This document shows, piece by piece, positions 34,342 to 45,282 of a stretch of DNA of 64,000 nt. The DNA lies in assembly GCA_002914845.1 (NCBI GenBank), contig JXTC01000088.1, positions 776,035 through 840,034 of the forward strand, given 5' to 3'. Below the pieces are notes generated by a model, which did not search any database, was not told where the DNA came from, and worked only from the letters and a program-made list of their open reading frames with translations. This DNA comes from Trema orientale (taxonomy: Eukaryota; Streptophyta; Magnoliopsida; Rosales; Cannabaceae). A program made the position numbers and the translations under genes. The first letter of the stretch is position 1; the number at the start of each line of letters is the position of its first letter.

Positions 34342-36505
34342 TTATCGGCTTCTAAAGTACATCATGGTCTTGTTCACCAGTGGTAGCGCTATCCCATCTT
34401 TCCTTGCTCCCAACACTTTCTGACTGTAAATTGTTTTAATACAACAAAAGAATTTGTGTTCTTTTGAGAGAATTTGTTGCTATGACGGAAATTAATGAAC
34501 AAAATATGCGAAGTAAGCAATAACCTAGGAGATTACAGATAAGATGCTGCAAACAGGGGACATAAAAATTTATACCGTCAAAAGAGAAACAATGCTGTAA
34601 TCACAATTGGCGATCATCGTCACTAATTTTTAACTAATCACTCACCAGTTCACATGTTACCTCTTAGACCTATGACACATATAGGGACCACTCAGTTAAA
34701 TGACAATTTCCTAAACTAGACGGGATAGATACCATTATTGTCAGATAGTTACTTAATTCCTAAAGAAAAAACATAGGCGTGAAAGAAAAGCTTCTACGAT
34801 TGGAAAACAACTAGACCGCAGGACAAGAAACAGGTAATTAAACAAGCAAAAGAAGAAAGCAATATAATTAATTTCTCACATATGAATAGATATTACTTTC
34901 AACAAGTCTAATAATGTGTAACACTAGTACAATAAAACCATTAAGGAAAAAAATCACTATTTCGGATCACAATACAAAAGATGAAACAAAGGATTCCTTT
35001 TCTATTCTTTATGATCGCATAAACTATTGTCACAGATTATGTGATCATGATCTTAGGCTCTTAGCTAAGACCCAAATTTCTTGTTGAGCAGGAAAAGCAG
35101 CCCTATAATTATGAGACTGAACCATCGGCATAAATGAAACGAGTTGTTACATCAGCCTTATATTGAAAAGAATGCATTACAAACTTATATCACGCAACAA
35201 TATGGAAGTAGACCGAAAAAAGAAAATATTTATAGTGATCAACATAACACCACTTGTTTTTCAAAAAAGAAAAATAATAACACCACCTGATATATATATA
35301 TATATAGCTTTACGTAAAGGAAAATATGTGGTCATAAATGGAAAACCGAATATAATTAGCAAACAAATTGAGGTCCCTTTACTTCAAAAAAAAATATATA
35401 TATATATTGAGGTCCCTAAAGAAAGTCCAAATTATGGACGGACTGCCCCACTAGAAAAGTTCTCCACACCCCAAATAATTCGTCCCCACTTCGTTTTTAG
35501 AGCGAAATTTCTTGAACATGCCATGCCACCTTGTGAAAATGCTTAACACTGAATTTACAAAACTACCCTTAGATGAAGTGAATAAAGAACGTTATGATCA
35601 AGGGCCATAAGTAAATTTACCTCGTATAAGGTAATGGGCAGAAAATAATAATATAGTCGGCGGAGGCGCACGTGTAGGTGCTCGTTTTGTCATCGTACGC
35701 GTAGCTATACGAGCGTGGGCAAGCGTGTTTGAAGAAGAGCGAGTAAGGCGAAGGTCCACACGTGTCGGGCGTAGAGTACGCCTCACTACAACAATACCGG
35801 GGATCGCCAAAAGCCTCGCACGCGCTCCTGCACGCCACGCTCCCCTTCCCATTCTCACGCGCCACCCTTAACGCCATCGGGCAAGCGCCGTTCAAGTCGA
35901 CGAGGCACCCAGTGGCGCCGCAACCCCCTCTCGTGCCTCCCCTGGGCACAATCAGCATCGGGATGTTGTACCCGTCGACCAAGCTGACGTCGTAGAAGTC
36001 CAAGCCGTCGGCGCCGTTAAGAGTGAACTCGGCCAGCGTGGCTGGCGGCTTGGCGCCGGCGCCTTCGCACTCGAGCTTCCCGGAGCCGCAGTCCCCGGCG
36101 AGGCAAGAGAATTTGCCGGCGGAGTCGCGGCCGCAATGGGTACGACCCCATAACCGACCCGACCACGACCTGGGTATGTGGAGGGTCCGGGACTCGCCGC
36201 TCTCGAGGGCGAAGCCGGTGGTGGTGAGCGGAGCCGAGTTGGCGCCGGATAGGAATCCGGGCCATATGGTGGTCCGGCACTTGTTGACTATCTTGAACGA
36301 CGTTGCCTGTACATCTGTGACGACCAAAATTATAAATTTTTTATTCCAAAAAAAAAAAAGAAGAAAGAAGAAGCAAGAATTGAGTTAGTGAGTAACTGGA
36401 AAATATTGAATTTTGAAGTGATTTTGTTGGTGGGTAATTTATACCTGAGACGAAAGAGAAAGTGAGAAGTGTGAGAAACGACCCGGCGAGAAGGATCCGA
36501 TCCAT
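34342..36505 (-). CDS. Thaumatin-like protein 2 (PR-5 family), with an alternative last exon
   Basis: Exon 1 (36505-36445) encodes a signal peptide (LLAGSFLTLLTFSF) and joins exon 2 (36314 onward) in phase 1. Exon 2 holds a complete thaumatin domain: signature FSCLAGDCGSGKLEC, 16 cysteines, and LAEFTL/DFYDVSLVDGYN of the acidic cleft. Read straight on, exon 2 stops at 35617 after ACG AGG TAA, giving 252 residues. That stop overlaps an AG|GTAAAT donor located exactly where gene 1 splices. A matching third exon exists at 34423-34342, preceded by a TTTACAG acceptor and beginning with the same SQK as exon 3 of gene 1. Splicing 35621 to 34423 keeps the frame and gives 278 residues ending NKTMMYFRSR. 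I think the spliced form is the main product and the read-through an intron-retention form. Unlike gene 1, it has no hydrophobic anchor. Confidence 0.88.
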
Positions 36506-38411
36506 AAGCGGATAGAGGAAAAAGTTAAAAAGAATTTGAGGAGGAGGAAGTAGTAGAAGAAGAAGAAGAAAATGATGTCAAGTATTAGGATTGGGTCACG
36601 ATTAGAATTATTGGAAGGAAGAGGCACAAAGAACAAACTCTACTTTACTTTTCTTGTGTTTAGCTCTTCTTCTTACTTTCTAGTCTTTTTAGTTTTTCTT
36701 TTTAAAGAGAACAAGGAAATAGTTGCTCAAAAAAAAAAACAAGGAAATAGAATTTCGTTTTTCTTCTTTGATAAATTGGTTCATCATTAGTGGTTATAAA
36801 TTTTTTTGGTATCATAGCGAAGCAAAGTTAATATTATAAACATGATGATGAGGTCTAATTAACTAAAAAAATTTTAAATAGAGCATTATTGGTTTTAGTT
36901 CCCGGAAATGCCCAAAGGCCAAACTGACCGGTGATGTAATACAGTAATACAAAATATACACTAAGTTTTCACAAGGGAGTAAAGACAAAGTTTGGTGATT
37001 ACAACTTTTATGATTGTTATTTGTCAATAAGTTATTATTAATAAAAACTTCGGTGTTGCAATTTTTTTATTTAGTTTTAGATGAAAAGTCATTGTTACGC
37101 TTAATTTGCATGTAGTGACCTTTTCTTTATTTCACTCACTAGATACTGGCCTTAACACCTAAGCTTACTAAATTATTATTTTATTTTTATTCGATGAGTT
37201 AGTGATTTAACCATTAGATTACAAAAGCATACAACAATTGTAAATGTAAAACTTGTTTCTAGATGGCAATATAACCAATAATTACGAGCATTTTTGTTTA
37301 TCTGATTTGAACGAAAATGAGGAAAATCACTCAAGTAGAAAAATGACTGGTACGGAAACTGCAATGTTAATATACAGGACGGTATTAACATAATCTGTAA
37401 TAATATATATTGACATAAAACTAATTATTATATATAAAGATATGTATTTTACAATACTTATATTCATATATATTTAGTGAAATAATGAGTTTAGAGAGTT
37501 ATATGTACTTGTATATTTGAATTTTTGACTTTAAAAATTATTTAGTATATTGTTATGTACTTAGAGAGTTATATGTACTTGTATATTTGAATTTTTGACT
37601 TTAAAAATTATTTAGTATATTGTTATGTTTAATATTTTGTCAATTATGAAAAAATTTAATTAATTAATTAATTTTTTTTTTCATTATACCATGAATTTCT
37701 TTTTTTATCTTTTGTTTAATACCCGTTCCGCATCTGAAGAAAAAAAGGGTTAAAGAGACTAGCATAGATGATACTTAAAAAACCATTCATGATTCATCCG
37801 GTTGTCAGTCCTAATTGTTACAGTGACAACCACCTGGCTGCCATTATGCGACACCTTAGTCGTATCTAAGTGGGACCCCAAACCTGAAACAAACTGCAGT
37901 AGAGATCTTTTAACCAAGCAAGTTATATATGCATCTAACTCCACATGTTACATAATTATTTTGTACGTTTTCCATTTATTACCAGGTTCAAACTACAAGT
38001 TTCATTACCTAGGAAAAAAAGCCATATCCCGTATGGGATGTATAGTCCACACTCTCAGATCCAAATAGGCCAGCGAAATTTCATTTTTGTACTAATTGAA
38101 CTTGAGTGAGAAAATAATGCAATTCTGTTTTTGAGGTTGCCGGGTCTAAAGTCTAACCCATCTTTCAAAAAGACCCCACTTTTCAGACTTGAATACAGAG
38201 AAAATACTAATCTAGAGTTATGACTCATTTTAGATACATCATTAACTTGAGTGAAAATTAACCATAACTAACCGATAATTCTCTCCAAGAAGCATAGGAT
38301 TTTCAAGTTAATAGCCCAAATGGGGTGACGAAACTGAGTCACCGAATGAGAAAGTAAAACTAGATATATCATTTACAACAGGCAAAGCATCACACTAATG
38401 TAAAATAACAA
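36506..38411. other. Intergenic DNA between two divergent-spaced minus-strand genes
   Basis: The part next to 36506 holds the promoter of the thaumatin-like gene, with a polypurine (AAG)n-like tract at about 36555-36570. The part next to 38411 holds the 3' end of the Myb/SANT-like gene. A 70-bp tandem duplication lies at 37491-37628. Confidence 0.45.
37491..37628. repeat. 70-bp perfect tandem duplication
   Basis: The unit beginning TTAGAGAGTTATATGTACTT at 37491 is repeated without visible change from 37561, with the second copy fading after TGTTATGT at 37628. Perfect identity indicates a recent event or an assembly duplication. Confidence 0.9.
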
Positions 38412-39541
38412 CTATGCGGGCCATAGAGACCTCAACCAGGTTAAACGTCGAGGCCCTTTTATGGTCATGAAAGCAACTGCATTTTTGTCATCCTTAAGAA
38501 CATTAACAGCTCTTGTAAATTCCATGTCGTCCAGTTCCTCCAATCTTTGCAACTCCTCAAGGCACTTCTGGTACAGTGTTTTCTCATTCAATGCTTTTCG
38601 TTGCGCAGCTTTTAAGTTGGCTGAGCAAAACATTTCATACAAGGCATTTTCTATTGTCTCCCTGACTTTAGAACATGTTTTTCTTTTATGAACGGACGTT
38701 GTAGGAGCCTCAGATTTGCGCTTTTTTTGTTGTCTACTTTCATCACCATCATCATCATCGTCGTCGTCTATTCGAATCATTGAATCCGAATCTGGAGTGC
38801 CGTCAACTACCTGTGCAGGGAGGTTAGTTGGCTCAGAAGAGCGGACAGTTTCGGTGTTGCTGTTTCCCTCCTCAGCGGTCACATGTAGTCCACTTGGAAA
38901 TTGTTGTTTCACAATAGCTCTTGATTCTCCTGCTATAGAATGACTCACCGAAATGAAAAAGCCAACTTGGAAAATGCTATGATCAACAAGTGAAAGAAAA
39001 TTACCTTCAAAGATAATCGACATTTGGTTGTAAAGAGGAAAGCTCTTGCGTCTAAAAGGCCTTGCCTCACTTTTTATCTGCAATTTTATGTCTATGAGAT
39101 TCTTCAATTGTATATAAGAAAAAGGATGATTCTTTTCTTTGAACTTAGACATATGTCTCTAATGTTCATCCTAAGAATTATAAAAGTTTGTAAACATGTG
39201 TAACTTACAGCTATGTAGTTGTCCCAAACTTTATCATCAGCCACAACCATTTGTCGAATTTCATCCCAACCAAAGCCAGCGTGACTAAGAAGAGTTTTAA
39301 CAACGCCATAATCTTTCTTCATCACATTGTAGCGGTTTTTTATTTGGTTCTCCTCTAAATTCATGCCAAACTTCCTATTAAAATCGCGGGTAACCGATCT
39401 AATTACTTCGTTTTTAAATTCATTGTAAGCTGTTCTTCCACAATTGTGCTGCTCAATGAAAAGCTCAATCAAATATGCATCACGAGATGGAGTCCACTCG
39501 GCCTTTGGGCGACCAACAACTGCTTCCTGTGCAGCAGACAT
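38412..39541 (-). CDS. Myb/SANT-like DNA-binding domain protein
   Basis: Three exons, 39541-39209, 39077-39005 and 38929-38412, join in phases 0 and 1 to 307 residues. Residues about 13-110 form a Myb/SANT-like domain (WTPSRDAYLIELFIEQ, then FNRKFGMNLEENQIKNRY, and GFGWDE) of the type shared by plant L10-interacting MYB-like proteins and Harbinger-derived factors. The middle has an acidic Asp run followed by a basic QQKKRKS and HKRKT, a likely nuclear localisation signal. The C-terminal part is helical and Leu/Glu-rich. It is probably a nuclear DNA-binding protein; its targets cannot be inferred. The first ATG is preceded by an in-frame TGA, so the start is well fixed. A donor-like GGGCAG|GTACGG at about 40337 suggests a non-coding first exon and a 5' leader intron of about 750 bp. 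Confidence 0.87.
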
Positions 39542-42500
39542 TTCGCCTTCTCACTCACCAAAGGGACAATTGTCAAATCAATTTATCTGATTCGATAGAC
39601 AAAAAATGAAGGATGATCATAAAAACTCTAAAAGGGTATACGATGCAGTAAAGCTGAAAAGCTACATTTGGATCAATCTAAGGCTAGAAATGAAAAATCA
39701 CTCGGTTCTTTTCCTTTTTCTATTTTTTTTTTTTTAAATTGCATTCAGTTCTTTTCAAATCCCATCTGAAACACTAGAAATATATTTCTCAAAGGTGAAG
39801 CTTCAATAGTTTGGCTAAGAACTGGAAAAGCAATATTTTCCCAACTTGGATGCATAACTTTATCAACAACACTAACTAAACAAACAAACAACCAAGGCAT
39901 TGTACTGCACTGAAAAAGGACTTAAGGGCAAGACACAACAAAACAAGCTTCCTCGATCAAATTTTATTGGTCAATGTCCGTAACTATTGCCCATTAATCA
40001 ATTTTGATTGACAAAATAAATGACACAAAACGGATCAAACAATAACCCATTTCATCATAGACTCTATTGAATAGTCACACCACTCACAAATTCACAATAT
40101 AGCACACAAAGAAACCCATAAGAATTCTATAATCCCATATGCAATAGTAGTAGTTTGTACTTACTGTCACATAAAAAAATTTTCCCAAGGAAAATATCTA
40201 CATCTAAAGACAAATTTGGCATATGATATGAATATATAGTTCAAAAATAAAAATTCGAAGCTGACAGTTTTTAAGTGTCATATAACAACTATCTTTGTTT
40301 TGTAATCCACCAAATAAAGCTCATAATCCGTACCTGCCCACTAGGCTTTAGCAAATGGTGATGTTCTGGTGAGGTGGGCGGACCATAACCGGAGCTCCGG
40401 TGACCCGAAAAGATCGACGCAATGGATTGGTGGCTAGGTGGATTGGAAAACAGAGTAGTGGCAGAGAGGTCGCGCGGGAGTATCAATATAAAAGGAGATG
40501 GGTTGTGTCACAACCTCATGTAGCCACGTCATGTCTAGGCCAAATCCTGGCCGTTGAAGAGTATGAATTTCTCTTAAGTCAAACGCATCCGAATCCTAGG
40601 CTGCTTCTCAATACTGGGCCCAAATAACTTGGGCCTTAGCACAACACTGTTTGGGGCCTTCACAACCGGCAAGCCCACTGAGATACTGGACCATTGCGTT
40701 GTACTGAACCCATGAATGTAATGACTTGTAATGGCTCTATATCAACACTCTTTTAGAACTTTTAATTTGTTTTATTCCCCCACCATGAATGATTCAGTTA
40801 TGAGTTCTTTAACATTTTTTTTTCCGGTACGTATCTGGTATTAGGAAATTGTCTTATATACATGTATATTTGCATATTTGGTCAAAGGAGCACTATTTGA
40901 TTTAGTAGGTCTCCACTTATTTGACTTGTTATATAGTTAGAACTTTTCCATCCAGACAGAATGAAAACGAAACAATGGATAAACATAATAAGAGCTTACA
41001 AATATGACACATTCATAAAGACTTGTATCTTAACAACTATGCAAAACCATGCCTTCATTTTCTTTTTCCTTAATTTTGTGCCAACTAATATCATAATTAT
41101 GTCTTTACACGAGTTGGGTTCAAAATCTAAGGCTGTAAACCATTCCAAACTTCATAATGGTCCTTAACAAAACCTTTTCTGTGTGTCAAAACCACAAAGC
41201 AGTATCATAGCAGACGTATGATTATGTACAAACTTCATTTTACATTAGGCTTGAACATTTTCCAGCGGTTGTGAGTATAAAGGGCTAATTTTGTTCCATT
41301 TTCTGTGTCATTTAATGGTGACATATGAACTTTATAAAAGGACATAGAATTGATCAAGTAGGAGAGAAAAATGGGTCATTTCATCTAATTCAAACTAGGA
41401 TTCTCTTTGCCAGACTCACAACAAACAACGTCATTTTCAGAGCCAGTAAAAGGGAATTAATTTGCTTTAAAACAGCAAAAATTAGGTGAGACAAGCAAGA
41501 ACAGTTTCTTTTCACTTTTTTTATCTGATTTGTTATTGTCCAATTGGCAGCTTTAAATGTGTTACATAAAGTTTACTAAAGTGGAACACATTTTCATTAA
41601 AGAGAGGATTCTTTGGTCCAAAAAATGGCTCTTCACAAGGAGGCCATAAAGTTCAGTAAACATTATGGTGTTTGCTGATGTATAGCTTCAACCAAATTAT
41701 CTTGAAACCCTTCCAAAAAATATAAAATAAAATAAAAATACAGTTTTGTTGTATTGTTAAAATTAGGCAGAAAACATACTTTGCAATTGGAGTTGACCAC
41801 AATCAAATTGATGCCAAGCAGAAAGGAACAAGGACCCACTTCCTGTAATTGTATTTCATTTCAGGGTCAAGTATAGATTTCCAATCTCATGTCTCTTAAG
41901 TACCAAAAAAGTGAAGGTGCTCCTCTGATCAACATCAACAAACAGCTATGTCCACCATCAAAAAGAAAAAGAATTGGCAAAAAGCTTGACCCATTTTGGA
42001 ACTTTAATCATTGCTGAGTCTAAAAAAGCCATATTTGAAAGACTTTCAAGCAAAACTTCACTAAACTTAACCAAGAAAATTCATATAGTATTAGCAAATA
42101 AGAAGCAGAAAAGTTTTATTGGGCTTTTTCATTAAGGATGTTCCTAGTTTTGCATTCCCATCATTGAGAGTGGATTTAAGTTAAGAGATGAGTTGTATGA
42201 TGACTTTCTGATACATATAAAAGACAATCAGTTTAACATCTATATGTATATAGTCATTTTCCCCTCATACATGTGATTTCAATAACTGTAGCTCAAGAAA
42301 TTATTGTCCATCATAGGTTGACTTAGCATTAACATTTTCCTACCATTTCCACCTGAAATGGGCCTAGCGTGCTGAAACTTTACCACGCTAGATCATAATA
42401 AGTAGATTGTTTTGGTGTTCATCAATATTTTTGAGACTTATGACATTTTTTTTTTCTTTTCCATTTTCTCAATGGGAATTATTAATAAAATTCAATGATA

Positions 42501-45001
42501 AAACCCTTTATAATTTGGTCCCCCACTTTGTAGACTTCAAATAAGTTCAAAGACAAAACTTATAGCAACTAACATGCTTTGTCTAGATTTGTCATATTTG
42601 TACAATTGTTATAACAACAGGGTCGTTTTCTCTAGTTCCCCTCCCTCTCTCTTTTCCCACCTTAAAGAATTCAAACAGAGGTTGGAGACAATGTTCAAAA
42701 CATCAACATGCTTTGTCTTACATATTCAACCATTTGACCACCAAAGAAAACAATTATTGAAAATATATCAAAGTTCAAAACTACTCTTATTTGTGCAATA
42801 TTGTGTTTAAAACCATAATAGCTGGCCTTCAGTTATTTAAGAAAATAAATAAATATATGTATATAAACTATATAACATCACCTAAGTTCTTTCAGTTTTG
42901 AACTGAAATTTTCAGTTGGATATCATTCTGGTTTGAGGTTACTTTGGAAGATGTAGAGAAGGGAAATGGGCTAATAATTATCCAGAAATATTACTGAACT
43001 ACTCTAGTTCATTAAAATGGGTGAGGTCCCTATGGTGGATCATGCAGGGTATGGTGCTCTAAACTGCACTAGATTAGTCAAAGGAGACAAAAGTCACAAG
43101 GAGTGTTTCTGGTCCTAGAGGCTAGAAAAGCCAGGACCAGACGATTATAGACAATGTGGGGGTGCCCTACAAACCCCATGAATATGCTACACTCTACCAA
43201 AACAAAGTTTTTATAAAACCTGAGATGTCATGCTTTTGTATTCTCTAATAATAATATATATCTACGCTGCATAAATATGCTAGCTGTTTTTCTTATTTAA
43301 TTTCAACGAAGACGAACACACATTATGGTTTATCATCATTACTATGTTAGATTGATGGAATTGGAAGGTAATCAACAATCTCTCCAGGAGGTGATGACTA
43401 TGACTTCTTCAAATTCAAAAAACGAACTAAAAGGACTTATAATAACATTTAATTTAACTTTATGACAGGTATTCATCTCTGGTTTTAACTTTTAAGATTG
43501 ATAATCTAAATGTTTTGGCATTTTGTGTATAATAGCGCATTTTTCTTCTTATTGTGATGTTTTGTACTATTTTAGTTTTGTGTTATAAATTCCAACTTTT
43601 TATCTTTTTTTTTTTGTATTATTTTTTTCTTTATACTTAATAGTTATAGTTTCTTTTAAGCAAGCTTTCCATTTGAGTTCACACGCTTACATTAAATAGA
43701 AGATTTAATGATGGTAAGAGAATTAAATATCAGAATTTCAAGTGAAAATTATTGCTTCAATTCAACGGGACTGCAATTGCCATTGATAATAAAGTACATA
43801 CACAAGAAAAGAAAAAACATTAACTCCTTATCCCACCTAATAAGAAAAATAAAATAAAAGGTTTATACTTATACCCTTGTCAGTATAAAGAGGTAACAGA
43901 ATCTAAATAATGAAAGACAAGGGAACAAAAAAAAGGTACTATTGAACCAAATTAAAACAAGTAGAAGGGTGTCCGGGAAAAAAAACCAGAGAAAAATATT
44001 AAAGAAGATGGTGTTTTCCAAGGGCACATGATCTTGCAACTCTCCAATGGCTTTCTCATACTGTCGATATATTTGTCCTTATGCGTGCATAAGTAATAAT
44101 ACGAATATTAATATATATATATAGAGAGAATAGTAAAATCCAACTATATTTTGGTGTTGGTATGAAATAAAAAAAGGGGGGGGGGGGGTTTGTTTATTTG
44201 ATATTTATAATATTAATTTCAATTGGGGTTTGGGCATATGAATAGAGAGAGGGCCGGATTCTCCAAGTCCCCAAAGGTAAGTCCATGTGATAAAAGCAGC
44301 TTTCTTTCTCATGTAAAGCGACCACGCCCGTTTGGCTGCAATCATGTGGTCTAGTTTGTTATAATTTCATTTCCTTTCACTCTTTCCATTGCTTAATTTT
44401 CTCTATTCTATCCTTTGTTCCTTCTCCCTAAGTACCTTGTTCTTCTACAACATTATTTCTTAAAGCTCACTCGTGCTTTTACCATCACAACCCCTCAAAT
44501 TAATGAATATTTCTTTTTCTAAGAATATCATTTCCTAGTTGTAATAACTATAGCCTCAACTTGGTGTTTACACATATATATATAAAAAAAAATGCCGTAT
44601 AATATTGGTTGGTATAAGAATTTCCATGTCAATTTTTAGATATAATCAGCAATCGTGATGGTAGTATTGCTTCTTAAATTTTTTGTACATGGAACAATTT
44701 GTTTAGTAGTTTGCAAAATGAAATGGCATGATGGTAATTAAGGACGTAAATAAGGTTAGATTAGGCACCTAAACAAATGTAATAATCAGCTTGGTAAGGG
44801 TGAAGACCCGCTCGTGCGGACAGGCCACTCACGCTCCCTAAATAATGACTTGAAAAATGTTGGTTGATTATACACTAATATTTTATAACATTATAGTTTG
44901 GGAGCACTAATTTTTTATATTAAATAATGAGCTAAAGAACAAAGTTTTAATTACAAAAAAGGCCCCGAAAAGCAGAGGATTTCGTCAAAGCCATCACTCA
45001 G

Positions 45002-45006
<5 letters not shown>

Positions 45007-45039
<33 letters not shown>
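45007..45039 (+). repeat. (CT)n tract upstream of the LAX gene
   Basis: Sixteen or so CT units about 100 bases upstream of the TATA box. On the other strand it is a GA repeat, a class bound by plant BBR/BPC factors; function here is inference. Confidence 0.8.
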
Positions 45040-45042
<3 letters not shown>

Positions 45043-45137
45043 CCCATAAAGCGGATTTTACTCGCTTCCCAAAACCGCTCTCTAAAATACCTTTCAAACA
45101 CAGCCTTTCCCAACCTTCGAGAACCCATAGTGTCCTG

Positions 45138-45147
45138 TATATATATA
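45138..45147 (+). promoter_or_regulatory. TATA box of the LAX gene
   Basis: TATATATATA about 135 bases upstream of the start codon, followed by an A/C-rich region suitable for transcription start about 30 bases later. Confidence 0.6.
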
Positions 45148-45227
45148 CACCACTATATTCAATCTTCTTCACCCTCATTTCGAATCTATCTATCACCCTC
45201 ATTAACCATTAATACACTAGTGTTTAA

Positions 45228-45249
45228 GAAGAGAGAGAGAGAGAGAGAG
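45228..45249 (+). repeat. (GA)n tract in the LAX 5' leader
   Basis: About ten GA units between the TATA box and the start codon at 45283, so within the transcribed leader. Confidence 0.8.
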
Positions 45250-45282
45250 GGAAGCTTAGCTTAGAGAGACAGAGAGAGGAAA

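Larger units (their letters stand above)
39542..45282. other. Long intergenic region
   Basis: About 5.7 kb with no recognisable coding region. The first kilobase probably includes the leader intron of the Myb/SANT-like gene, with a candidate untranslated exon near 40337-40490. A short strong hairpin lies at 43109-43140. A G run of about ten lies at 44178-44189. The last few hundred bases are the promoter of the LAX gene. Transposon traces are sparse here compared with the rest of the window. Confidence 0.45.

Noticed and set aside
35617..36327. Thaumatin-like gene 2 as a single-exon frame starting at GTGGTCACAG-type upstream codons
   Set aside because: The start is intronic; a separate signal-peptide exon at 36505-36445 joins in phase and gives a secreted protein.
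40289..40486. Coding first exon for the Myb/SANT-like gene
   Set aside because: The frame upstream of the downstream ATG has a TGA stop with no acceptor after it, so this can only be an untranslated exon.
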